Assembly (NCBI GenBank): GCA_963843685.1
Contig: CAWJLO010000006.1
Coordinates: 124,001-188,000 of the forward strand
Source: DASQHL01 sp963843685
Lineage (GTDB): Bacteria; Chloroflexota; Dehalococcoidia; DSTF01; JACRBR01
Direction: 5' to 3'
Length of the DNA: 64,000 bases
Below are positions 20,881-33,426 of the stretch, one piece after another. Position 1 is the stretch's first letter; each line of letters starts with the position of its first letter. The notes under the pieces were generated by a model. The model was not told the DNA's origin. It saw nothing but the letters and a program-made list of their open reading frames with translations, and made no database searches. The translations under genes and the position numbers were made by a program.

Positions 20881-21149
20881 TGGCAACGATGTTCGTGCGA
20901 CACCAGGTGGCCGATTTCGGGAAGTGGAAGCAGGCGTACGACGACTTCGACAAGCGCCGGACGGAGCTGGGCGTCACCGCGCAGGCGGTCTACCGCGCCG
21001 CCGACAACCCGAACGACGTGACGGTGACCCACGAGTTCGCCGCCGTCGACAAGGCACAGCAGTTCGCTTCGAGCGCGGACCTGCGCGAAACGATGGGCAA
21101 GGCGGGCGTCGTCGGCCAGCCGACGATCTGGTTCGCGACGCGCTCGTAG
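20881..21149 (+). CDS. Small ABM-like (dimeric alpha-beta barrel) protein
   Basis: An 89-residue protein: MATMFVRHQVADFGKWKQAYDDF, then VTVTHEFAAVDKAQQFASSADLRETM. The alternating strand/helix pattern resembles the antibiotic-biosynthesis monooxygenase/ferredoxin-like dimeric barrels. AGGAG upstream supports the start. It is monocistronic: a promoter stands in front and a strong terminator hairpin follows. Probable target of the divergent MarR regulator; function unknown. Confidence 0.75.
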
Positions 21150-21176
21150 GCGCCGTCTCGCAGGCAGACGATGCAC

Positions 21177-21200
21177 AAGGCCCCGGTACGCCGGGGCCTT
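21177..21200 (+). terminator. Rho-independent-type terminator hairpin
   Basis: GGCCCCGG (21179-21186), loop TACG, CCGGGGCC (21191-21198), flanked by AA and TT so the stem can extend to 10 bp. It lies between two convergent genes ending at 21149 and 21225 and could act on both. The U-tract is short. Confidence 0.7.
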
Positions 21201-21224
21201 CGCGTCGCGCCTCCCTCCGCAGAG

Positions 21225-22416
21225 TCAGCTCGCGTGCGGCGACAGGATCAGCGTGCTGTGGTGGTCGAGGATGCCGCCGTTGCCCGTGACGAGCACGACG
21301 TCGTGCTTCGGCACCTGGCGCTCGCCGCCCTGGCCCGCGCGCCTGGATCACGCCCTCCGACAGCGGCGTCATCCCCCACATGTAGTACGCGCTGAGCTGG
21401 CCGCCGCCCGTATTCGTCGGCAGCGCGCCGCCCGGTGCAAGCTTCCCGTCCGCGACGAACGGCCCGCCCTCGCCCTTCTCGCAGAAGCCGTAGTCCTCCA
21501 GCGTCACGAGCACCGTGTACGTGTAGCAGTCGTACGCCTGCACGACGTCGACATCCTGCACGCCGATGCCGGCCATGGCGAACGCCTTCTCCTTCGACAT
21601 CGGCGCGCCCGTCTGCGTCTCGACGTCCCAGCCGCGGCGGCGCATGTCGCCCGGGTGGCCCTGCCCCATCCCCCAGATGTACGCCGGCGGCTGTGGCAGA
21701 TTCCGCGCCTCGTCCGCGCGCGACACGATGACGGCGACACCGCCGTTGGACACGAGGCAGCAGTCCAGCAGGTGCAGCGGCTCCGCCACCCAGCGCGACG
21801 CGTGGTAGTCCTCCATCGTGATCGGATCGCGGTGCTCGGCCAGCGGATTCATCGCCGCCCACTGCCGCTCGGCGACCGCGATCGCGCCGAAGTGGTCGTT
21901 GGTCGTGCCGTACATCGACATGTGCCGTCGCGCCGCGAGCGCATAGTGCGCGTTGACGCCAAAGAGCCCGAACGCCGAGTAGAGCCCCGTCATGCCCGAC
22001 GGCCGCACGCTGCGTCCCATCGTCGCGTACGCGGCGCCCCCACCACGCCCCTGTCGCAACGGCGCGTCGGCGAACACGCAGACGACGTGGTTCGCCAGCC
22101 CGTGGATCACGCTCATCGCGGCGTACTGCACCATCACGTTCGCCGTCGCGCCGCCGACGTTCATGCTCGAAAGCAGCCGCAGGTTCGTGAGGCCGAGGTA
22201 GTTCTGCAGCCCCACGCCGCCCATCCCGCCGAGCGGCGAAACGCCGGCGTTCACCAGCAGCCCGTCGATCTGCTCTTTCTTCAGCCCCGCGTCGGCCACC
22301 GCGCGCTGGATCGCCTCCGCGGCGAAGTGCTGCGCATCGTGGCCGTACACGCGCCCCATCTCGGAGATGCCGAGGCCCGTGATGGCGGCTTTGCCTTTGA
22401 GTTCGTGCGGAGGCAT
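21225..22416 (-). CDS. Thiolase superfamily (SCP-x/acetyl-CoA acetyltransferase-like) protein (one frameshift)
   Basis: About 396 residues. The N-terminus KGKAAITGLGISEMGR and the segment LLSSMNVGGATANVMVQYAAMSVIHG match the non-decarboxylating thiolase/SCP-x group. The usual nucleophile Cys position in that group is here Ser/Met-rich (SSMNVGG), as in thiolase-like proteins that lack classic activity. Late motifs GMTPLSEGVIQARGQGG and HDVVLVTGNGGILDHHS are recovered by removing one C near 21333-21335. These proteins normally pair with DUF35 proteins such as the one at 19427-19834. It probably acts on acyl-CoA in lipid or sterol side-chain metabolism. Confidence 0.85.
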
Positions 22417-22420
22417 ATGG

Positions 22421-22969
22421 TCAGGTTATCGGGGGAAGCAGCCAGTGACTAGGCGGGGCGTCGCGGTCCCAGCCCTCCGCGCCGCGGATCAGCGCCCGCT
22501 GCCGGTTGATCTCGCCCGAGTGGTAAAGGTCGTGGCTGATCATCATCGTGACCAGCAGCTGACGGCTCATCTTGAACGGGTGGCCCCACGGCGCCGGCCG
22601 CTCCTCGGCCAGCTCGCCGTCGTCGCCGAGCGCCGCCAGTCCGTCGCGCAGCCGCCCGTGCCCCTCGTCGAGCCAGGACAGCACGGCCGGCATGTCGAGC
22701 GCCGGCGGCTTGAGGTCCGCGATGCTGATCGGCGCCTCAGCAAACGCGCAGCTCGCGTACATGTGCTTCGCGCCCGCGACGTGCAGGACGATGTCGCAGA
22801 TCGAGAGCTCCGGCTGCGTCCCGAACTCGTCGACGCTGTACGTCGCCGGCCGGACGTGCCATTCGTCGGGCCGCACGCTCTCCACGTTCCGCCGCAGCGC
22901 GCTGAACGCATCGGCGCGGTACGCGACGTCCATCACGTGCAGCAGCATCTCGATCGCTGTCCGCCCCAT
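22421..22969 (-). CDS. DinB family protein
   Basis: A 182-residue helical protein. The start ATG 22969 gives MGRTAIEMLLHVMDVAYRADAF. Metal-site-like histidines lie in the helix LSICDIVLHVAGAKHMYAS and in MMISHDLYHSGEINRQRA, the HxxxHxGEI pattern typical of DinB/DUF664 proteins. It ends five bases before the thiolase-like gene starts and is probably co-transcribed with it. Confidence 0.85.
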   Translation of the reverse strand: MGRTAIEMLLHVMDVAYRADAFSALRRNVESVRPDEWHVRPATYSVDEFGTQPELSICDIVLHVAGAKHMYASCAFAEAPISIADLKPPALDMPAVLSWLDEGHGRLRDGLAALGDDGELAEERPAPWGHPFKMSRQLLVTMMISHDLYHSGEINRQRALIRGAEGWDRDAPPSHWLLPPIT

Positions 22970-23029
22970 GCGCAGACAGTACGCCGCGCCGACCTCGCAC
23001 GCAATCGGGCAGCGGGTACCCTTCCGGAG

Positions 23030-24413
23030 ATGACGCTGATTCCGACGCCCGCGGATACCCCGAAGGAGCCGGACGCAGAGCCGATCTGGGGCTCTCGCAA
23101 CCTGCTCTGGCTGCTCGCCATCCTCACCGGCGCCGTGGCGCTGCGCGTCGCCTGGATCGTGCACGTCAACGTCGACCCGCTGGCCGGCCACAACGACGAC
23201 ACCGTCTTCTACTACGCCACCGCGCGCTCGCTGGCGCAGCACTTCGACTACCGCGACCAGTTCGGCCGGCTGACGGCGGCGTGGCCACCCGGCTACTCCC
23301 TGACGCTGGCGCCGGTGTGGAAGCTCCTGGGCGTCGGCCTGTGGCAGGCGAAGGCGCTGAACGTCGTCCTCTCCGCGGCAACGGTCGTGCTGACGTACAT
23401 GCTCGGCGCGCGGGCGTTCGGCGCGCGCACGGGGCTGGCCGGCGCAGCCATGCTCGCGGCGTTCCCCGGCCACGTCTTCTTCTCGACGCTCATCATGACC
23501 GAGGTGCTGTTCGGCTTCGTCTTCCTGCTGTTCCTCTACCTGCTGCTCGTCTGGACGCTGGAGGGCCGCGAGGCGCGCGCCTGGCAGCTCTTCGCGCTCG
23601 GACTGCTCGTCGGCTACGCCACGCTGATCAAGTCCGAGGCTGTCTTCCTCACCGCGGCGACGGGCCTGCTGTGGAAGTTCGCCATCCCCGGCTGGCGGCG
23701 ACCGCTGCGATACGCCGGCGTGCTGGCCGTCGGCTTCGTGCTCGTGCTGGCGCCCTGGACCGCCCGCAACTACGCCCGCTTCGACAGGTTCGTCCCGCTG
23801 CGCCTCGACCCCGGCGACTACATCTCCATCGCGTTCGAGGTGCACTACCAGTCGCGCGCCAACCGCTTCGTCGTGCGCTCGCTGCCCTACGACCAGACCG
23901 TCGGCTACGTCGCGCGACACCCGTGGGAGATCGTCCCGCTGCAGGCCGGCAAGCTCTGGTACTTCGTGCACGACGACGCCGACGGCGCGCGCTGGCCCAA
24001 CGACGACGTCAACACCATCTCCCGTCGTGAGTCGTTGGCGTGGGGCGGCATCGCGACGCTCTACTGGTGGGCCGCCCTGCTCGTCGCCGCGGCGTCCGTC
24101 CGCTGGTGGTGGCGCCCCCGCGACCGCCGCGCTCGTGCTCATCTTCGCCCTAATCGCTTGGACAGGCATCGAGGTGATCTCCTGGCCCTTCACGCGCTAC
24201 CACTTCGCGCTGCTGCCGGTGGTCAGCGTGCTGGCAGCGGTGGGCCTCGTGCGTGCGTGGGGGCGGTGCGCTGGGGACCAGTCGATCTCACACATGACGC
24301 CGCATTCGACGTCGCGGTTTGATCCGATCCTGTCGGCAGGTTCGCTGCCATCGCTGGCGACCTCGAATTGCAGCGGCACCGATATCGTGGCCGAAGCGCT
24401 CGACTCTGCATAG
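23030..24413 (+). CDS. GT-C fold membrane glycosyltransferase (ArnT/PMT-like) (one frameshift)
   Basis: About 460 residues with multiple hydrophobic helices. The first extracytoplasmic loop after TM1 carries the GT-C acidic motif HNDDTVFYYATARSLAQ (around residue 60), as in family 39 dolichyl-/polyprenyl-phosphate-dependent transferases. Later helices include VFLLFLYLLLVW and LALGLLVGYATLIKSEAVFL. After RWWWRP the frame breaks; shortening the C5 run at 24115-24119 by one base restores ATAALVLIFALIAWTGIEVISWPFTRYHFALLPV. It probably transfers a sugar from a lipid carrier at the membrane. Divergent from the DinB gene. Confidence 0.85.
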
Positions 24414-24904
24414 ATGCCGTCACACCGTCCGCCTCCTCGGGTAGAGTCGATTGAATCAGCAGCGACGGCCTCCGCGCATGCTCGTACGTCGCACCGCGCG
24501 AGTCGATCATCCTGACCGAGAGCGTCTACGATCGGCGCTCGTCAAGGTCTTCTGGCTCTGCTGACCGCGACGCACGAGTGCGGTGCTCCTGCATCGACGA
24601 ACCAAGCGGCTGAATTCGTACGTGCTCGCGTCGTCGCAGCGGGACAGCCCGGACGACATCACTCTCCGACGTCTACTAAACGCCGTCGACCGCAGAAGGC
24701 GGTTGTTTCGGATCTGGTACTCGCGGTCCCCTACTTGCACCGCCCAAAACCGCTCCGCATGCAGGTCGCCTACCGGCGGATCGAGCGGAACCTCGATCAC
24801 GTTGACCATCTCATCGACTGCTGGGGCCGTGTCGATCGGATCATTCCGCACGCTACACTCGCACCACCGACAGCGTGACCTCATGCCCATCGGTGTTGCG
24901 CTGC
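24414..24904. other. Intergenic region between convergent genes, no gene recognised
   Basis: About 490 bases with no convincing coding frame. It holds a diverged second copy of the last 48 bases of ileS (see repeat at 24853-24951). Otherwise nothing recognisable. Confidence 0.45.
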
Positions 24905-28104
<3,200 letters not shown>

Positions 28105-28121
28105 CCCTCACCCCACGATCG

Positions 28122-28155
28122 AAAAAGCCCGTCCCTCATCAATGAAGGGACGGGC
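28122..28155 (-). terminator. T-box-controlled intrinsic terminator before ileS
   Basis: A perfect 10-bp stem, 28146-28155 pairing with 28127-28136 (GCCCGTCCCT / AGGGACGGGC), a nine-base loop and TTTTT on the minus strand at 28126-28122. It lies 18 bases upstream of the ileS start. The upstream arm can alternatively pair in the T-box antiterminator. Confidence 0.93.
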
Positions 28156-28395
28156 CGAAACGTCGGTCCGCGGTACCACCCTTGTTCCCGCCTGCGACGG
28201 CGGGCGCTTCGTCACGGGCGCCAACACGCCCTGCCCTGCTAACGGGGGCTTCCGGGCCCGCTTAGTTGCCCTCGATGGCGTTCGGCCGGCCGGCTCGGGA
28301 GGGATCTTCTGCCGCTGCGCCTGCGTCCGGCTCGCACCGTCCCCGGACTCGCTTGGCGGCGCGTGGCGGCGTACTCGTCTCCGTCATCGCCTCTG
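28122..28395 (-). ncRNA. T-box leader riboswitch (tRNA-Ile sensing) of ileS
   Basis: Reading the minus strand: GATGACGGAGACGAGTACG at 28388-28370 is the conserved 5' base of Stem I. A distal loop GGTGCGAGCCGGA follows. A specifier-loop candidate reads AGAAG-AUC-CCUCCCGAG, with the Ile codon AUC at 28305-28303. The hallmark T-box word AAGGGTGGTACCGCGG lies at 28183-28168. It is followed at once by a terminator hairpin and U-tract. Uncharged tRNA-Ile would pair through its anticodon at the specifier and its NCCA end with the T-box bulge, allowing read-through into ileS. The exact stem boundaries were not folded. Confidence 0.93.
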
Positions 28396-28401
28396 CTGCG
28401 C

Positions 28402-28430
28402 AGTATACGGGCGCCGGCGCGGCGCACCAA
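28402..28430 (-). promoter_or_regulatory. Promoter of the ileS T-box transcript
   Basis: TTGGTG (28430-28425) and TATACT (28407-28402) separated by 17 bases, with the predicted RNA start just before the first conserved T-box word. The -10 matches the consensus at five of six positions. Confidence 0.75.
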
Positions 28431-28483
28431 ATGAGGGCCGACCCGCACATCGCTCGAACCGCGGAGCGTAAGCAGGATGAACA

Positions 28484-28512
28484 GAAGGGCTGCCCAATGC
28501 AGGCAGCCCTTC
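28484..28512 (-). terminator. Terminator hairpin after the archaellin-like gene
   Basis: A perfect 11-bp stem GAAGGGCTGCC / GGCAGCCCTTC (28484-28494 with 28502-28512) and a seven-base loop, 24 bases beyond the stop at 28536. The tail (TGTTC) is only weakly U-rich. Confidence 0.65.
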
Positions 28513-28535
28513 TGATCGGCGACGCCAGGAGCGCT

Positions 28536-29123
28536 CTAGTTCAAATTCAGGATCGTGTTGCTGATCGACGCCGGCACCGTGCGCTGCACCACCAGGTACG
28601 AGCCCTGCGGCGGCTTGATCTCGAAGCTGAAGCGCTGGTTCGTGCCGAGCGATACGCCCGTCATGTTCGCCTGCGTCATGTCGATGCTCAGCTCGAACAG
28701 CTCGCCGTTCGACAGCAGGTCGTCGGCGTTGCCCGTGATCACCGTGATGCTGTACACCACGTCGTTCACCGAGACCGCGTTGTCCTGGTAGCTGATGACC
28801 GTGCGGTTCGTGGCGTCGGTCGGGCTGAGGTTCACCTGGTCGCCGCCCGCCGCCAGCGTCACGTCCATGCTGATGTTGGTCAGCTTGGTGCCGTCCGACG
28901 TGGCGATGACCCCGCCTGTGATCTCGATCGACCCGCGTGTCTTCGCGAGGCCGGCGTACACCGTCTCTTTCCCTCGCTCCGACGCAAAGAGCCCGGTGCT
29001 GAGGACGACGAACGCGAACACCGACGCGACTACGACGAACGCGATCAGGACGATGGCGGTCTCGAGGCCGGTGATGCCGGGATCGTCGCGGAGTGTACGG
29101 AGCAAGCGTCGGATGAGTGACAA
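28536..29123 (-). CDS. Archaellin-like (archaeal flagellin type) class III prepilin
   Basis: A 195-residue protein. After a short basic leader (IRRLLRTLRDDPG) comes ITGLETAIVLIAFVVVASVFAFVVLSTGLF, which matches the N-terminal helix of archaeal flagellins (ArlB/FlaB). Cleavage is expected after the Gly by an archaeal-type prepilin peptidase, unlike bacterial flagellin, which has no such signal. The rest (ITGGVIATSDGTKLTNISMDVTLAAGGDQVNLS ... FSFEIKPPQGSYLVVQRTVP) is the beta-rich outer domain with the S/T-rich strands of archaellins. The TTG at 29123 is chosen because GGGAGG stands six bases upstream. It is a single gene with its own hairpin terminator; no motor or peptidase genes are in the window. 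Confidence 0.85.
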   Translation of the reverse strand: MSLIRRLLRTLRDDPGITGLETAIVLIAFVVVASVFAFVVLSTGLFASERGKETVYAGLAKTRGSIEITGGVIATSDGTKLTNISMDVTLAAGGDQVNLSPTDATNRTVISYQDNAVSVNDVVYSITVITGNADDLLSNGELFELSIDMTQANMTGVSLGTNQRFSFEIKPPQGSYLVVQRTVPASISNTILNLN

Positions 29124-29405
29124 GGCGCCTCCCTGCGTGCATCTGGCTGCGAGCTTCGCCGCACCCAGCCAGTCATTGCAGCGTCGAGGCTGGCACCCAC
29201 ATGGTCGCCAGGCAGCACCCATCCAGGGAAGGTGGCAGCACCCCGGTACCATCTGCGGGGAAATCCGCGACCGACGCCGAATGCGGCGGCCGCATCGCTC
29301 GCGTGTCAACCACCTCCGGTGTTGTGCGCCGCGGCGCTTGTCAACGCTCGCTCGCTGCCTTACTATCGGAACGGCCCCGCACCTCTAGGTACACCGAGGC
29401 GAGAC

Positions 29406-31796
29406 ATGCTCGCACGAATCCCGGTCCAGATGCGGTTCCCGAGACTGAAGCTCGCCGTGGCGGTGGCGGCCGCCTTCCTGCTGCTTTCCGTCCGCTCGAC
29501 CGCGCGGCCGGCCCTCGCACAGCTCACCTTCACCGTCACCACCACCGCCGACAGCGGCCCAGGCAGCCTCCGCCAGGCGATCCTCGACTCCAACGCCTCG
29601 GGTGAGCCCGACGCCAACGTCATCGAGTTCGACATCGAGCCCGGCGGCGTGCAGACGATCGCGTTGACGTCACCGCTGCCCCAGATCACCGCCACGGTCG
29701 AGATCGACGGCACCAGCCAGCCCGGATTCAGCGGCACGCCCATCATCGTGCTCGACGGGTCGGCGGCCGGCGCGGCTGCGAACGGTCTCGATTTGGAGAC
29801 GGAGGCGTCGACCGTGCGAGGCCTCGTCATCGGCGGTTTCTCCTACGCCGGCATCTACATCGGGGGGTTCGGCAACACCATCGCCGGGAACTACGTCGGG
29901 ACAGACGCCGGCGGCACTGTCGCGCACGGCAACGGAACGGGGGTCGAGATCGACAACGGCGGCTCGGACAACATCATAGGTGGCACCACCGCGGCCGATC
30001 GTAACGTCATCTCGGGCAACAGCGAGGGGGTCATTCTGTCTCCCGACGGCTACGGCACCACCGGCAACGTCGTCGAGGGCAACTACATCGGCACCAACGC
30101 CGCCGGCGACGCCGCCCTGCCGAACCAAGATAGCGGCGTGCAACTCGCCAACGACGGCGGCGGCATCGACCGCATCGGCGGGATGGAGCCCGGCGCCGGC
30201 AACGTGATCTCTGGCAACGGCAGCACCGGTGTGTATCTCGACGGCCGCGGCTTCCGAGTCGAAGGCAATCTTATCGGCACCGACGCGACCGGGGCCATCG
30301 CCGTGGGCAACGGATACGACGGCGTGTTCATCGGCCCTTCGTCACGCGGCAACGTCATCGGCGGCACGGCCCCGGGAGCCGGCAACGTCATCTCCGGGAA
30401 CGACGTAGGCGTTGGTCTTGATGGCGACTGCTGTCCGAGCCCTGACGACGACTCCCCGAACGTTGTCGAAGGCAATCGGATCGGCACGAATGCGGCCGGC
30501 GCCGCCGCCCTTCCGAACCTGGACGATGGAGTGCTGGCGCAGGATAACGGCGCCCTCTTTCAGATCGGCGGCACGGCGACCCGAGCTGGCAACGTGATCT
30601 CCGGGAATGGAGTCAACGGCGTGCACCTGGATTTCGCCAATGGATATACGATCGAGGGCAACTTGATCGGCACCGACGCCACCGGCGCAGCACCACTCGG
30701 GAACAGCCAGGCCGGCGTACTCATGGATGACGTCTCGACCGACAACATCGTCGGCGGCACCGCGGCTGGCGCGCGAAACGTGATCTCCGCGAACGACGTC
30801 GGCATCCAGATCTCCTGGCCCTTCGGCCAGCCGAAGCAATCCGCGCACAACCAGATCCAGGGCAACTACATCGGCACGGACGTCACCGGAGAGGTAACGA
30901 CCGGCAATGCGTCAATCGGCGTCTTCATCGACGGCGGTGACGGCAATACGGTCGGCGGCGACACGTCCGAGGCGGGAAACCTGATCACCGGAAACGACGT
31001 GGACGGCGTGTTCGTGCAGGGCAACGATAACGTCATCGGGGGCGCCAACCGCATCACCGGCAACAACGGTCCGGGCGTCGAGGTGTGGCAGGGGTTCGGT
31101 AACGCCATCACGACGAATTCGATCGTGGACAACGGCGACGCCGGCATCGTCCTCGATGCCAGGCGCGAACAACGACTCAGGCTCGCACCGGCACATCGAG
31201 CGAGCGCCGTCACGTACGGCAGGCTCAACGACGATCAGCCTTCGATCTCGACCTCTTCTCGCCGCCGTACCGCGTCGAATTCTTCGCCAATCCGACGTGC
31301 GATGATTCCGGCGCCGGCGAGGGAGAGACGTTCCTCGGCGCCACCGACGTAACGGACACGAACTCGACCACCTTCTCCTACGCGTTCACTCCCGCCGTCG
31401 ATCCGGGCACTGTCATCACCGCGACCGCCACGGATCACGCCGGCAACACGTCGGCGTTCTCGACATGCGCCGCCATCGAAGCCGGCGTCGCCACCGCCAC
31501 CCGGACGAGCACGTTCACGTCGACCGCGACCGTAACCGCCACGGAGACCGCGACTCCCACGGCCACGCCGACCAGCACCGACACCCCGACGCCGACCGAC
31601 ACGGCGACGTCCACGCCGACCGCCACGCCGACAGTGGCTCCGCCCGCATGCCCCCCGCTCGCCGGCCGCATCGCGCTCGTGCTGGGCGTGCTGCTCCACT
31701 GGAACGCACATCGTGGCCAGCGGCGCTACCAGGCGCGCTACGATCTCAACGACGACGGCCGCATCAACCTGTCGCGATCTCCGCATCGCCAGTTGA
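29406..31796 (+). CDS. Secreted right-handed beta-helix protein with Thr-rich stalk and dockerin-like end (frameshifts)
   Basis: About 795 residues if joined. A signal peptide (LKLAVAVAAAFLLLSVRS ... ALA) opens the protein. The word FTVTTTADSGPGSLRQAILDSNA is a common start of exported parallel beta-helix proteins. Many turns of about 35 residues repeat the words GNVISGN, GTDATG and VIGGTA. One-base excesses near 31159 and 31243 break the frame; removing them yields DPGANNDSGSH and ISFDLDLFSPPYRVEFFANPTCD. A Thr/Pro-rich stalk follows. A third near 31771 restores YDLNDDGRINLRDLRIAS, a dockerin-like calcium loop ending at TGA 31794. Without that third repair the frame runs to 31846. Probably an extracellular adhesin or polysaccharide-binding protein. 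Confidence 0.8.
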
Positions 31797-31914
31797 CGAA
31801 CTCCTCTGCCGTAGCGGCCGCCTACGCTGACGCCGCCGCCAACTGACGCCGCACGCTACAGCAGCCGGTGCCAGAGTGCGACACCGCACACCCGATCGCG
31901 AAGGAGTACCCACC

Positions 31915-33426
31915 ATGCCCGCCGCGAAGCGACACCCCATCTCCCCCGACGACAACTGGCTCCTCCGCCGCGTCGCCGACCCGCAGATCTCGCCCGACGG
32001 CACGCGCGTGGCCTACACCCTCACCCACAACGACAAAGAGTCGAACGAGCGCCACTCCTCGATCTACGTCGCCCCGCTCGACGGCAAGCAGCCGGCGCGC
32101 GCCTTCACGCAGGGGAAGAAGGACGGCTCCCCGCGCTGGTCCCCGGACGGCCGCTACCTCGCCTTCATCGGCGACCGCGGCGACAAGGGCCAGATCTTCC
32201 TCGCCCCGCTCGACGGCGGCGAGCCGCGCCAGCTCGGCAAGGCCCCCCACGGCGTCAACGAGATCGCCTGGTCGCCCGACTCGACCCGCATCGCCTACGT
32301 CGCCCGCACCGGCGACTGGACCGACACGAAGGACCGCGACGCCACCGGCAAGGCCGCCCCCCGCGTCATCCGCGACCTCCGCTACCGCCTCGACACCGTC
32401 GGCTACTTCGACGACCGCCGCACGCACGTCTTCGTCATCGACGTGGAGTCCGGCGAGTCGAAGCAGATCACCGACGGCGACTGGTTCGACGCGCAGATCG
32501 CCTGGTCCCCCGACGGCAAGTCGATCGCCTTCAGCTCCGACCGCGAGCGCGCCCGCCACCAGCGCCAGTTCCGCTCCGACGTCTGGGTCGTGCCGGCGAG
32601 CGGCGGCCGCGCCCGCAAGCTCACCCGCAGCCGCGGCGCCGCCAGCTTCCCGAAGTTCTCGCCCGACAGCCGCACCGTCGCCTTCATCGGCCACGAGAAC
32701 GGCGAGGCCGCCAGCTCGAAGCACTCGCACCTGATGGTCGTGCCCGCCGCCGGCGGCGCTCCGCCCCGATCGCTCAGCGCCCCGCTCGACCGCCACGCCG
32801 GGGCGCTGCCGGGGACGTCGTCGTTCGCCTGGCTACCCGGCGGCAAGGGCATCGTCTTCCTCGCGCAGGACCGCGGCGCGCAGTCGCTGTTCCGCGCCGG
32901 CCTCCAGAACGGCGCCGTCAGCCGCGTCCTCGGCGGCGACCGCATCATCGGTCAGATCGCGCTGGCCCGCGACGGCGCCCAGGTCGCCTTCACGGCCGCC
33001 TTCCCGTCGACGCCGCCCGAGGTGTACGCGACCTCGCTCGACAACGGCGCCCGCGAGCGCAACCTCAGCCACGCCAACGACGACCTGCTCCGCGCCGCGG
33101 ATCTCGGCGCGACCAAGCGCATCACCTACAAGGCGCCCGACGGGCTCGAGATCGAGGCCTTCGTCATCTACCCGCCGGGCTACAAACCCGGCAGGCGCTA
33201 CCCCACCACCCTCTACATCCACGGCGGCCCGCACAGCCAGCACCCGCAGCCCGGCTTCTCGATACGGGCCCAGGCGCTCGCCGGCGCCGGCCACGTCGTC
33301 CTCATGCCGAACCCGCGCGGCAGCACCGGCTACGGCGAGGCGTTCCAGGAGGCGTGCGTCCGCGACTGGGGCGGCAAGGACTACGACGACCTGATGGCCG
33401 GCGTCGACCTCCTCGTGAAGCGCGGC
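31915..33426 (+). pseudogene. Truncated tandem copy of S9 peptidase, lacking the catalytic triad
   Basis: Residues 1-504 are about 98 percent identical to the downstream S9 peptidase, covering the TolB-like propeller (repeated SPDGTRVAY and WSPDGRYLAF words) and the first third of the hydrolase domain up to DLMAGVDLLVKRG. It breaks at 33427, thirteen codons before the nucleophile serine. The frame stays open for 24 junction codons and then enters the second copy in frame, so a fused 1200-residue chain is possible. It keeps a good ribosome site (GGAG). Most differences from copy 2 are synonymous. On its own it cannot hydrolyse peptides. Confidence 0.75.

Noticed and set aside
28122..28395. Leader of ileS as a plain attenuator hairpin
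   Set aside because: The diagnostic T-box word, Stem I base and Ile codon all lie in order, so a T-box explains it better.
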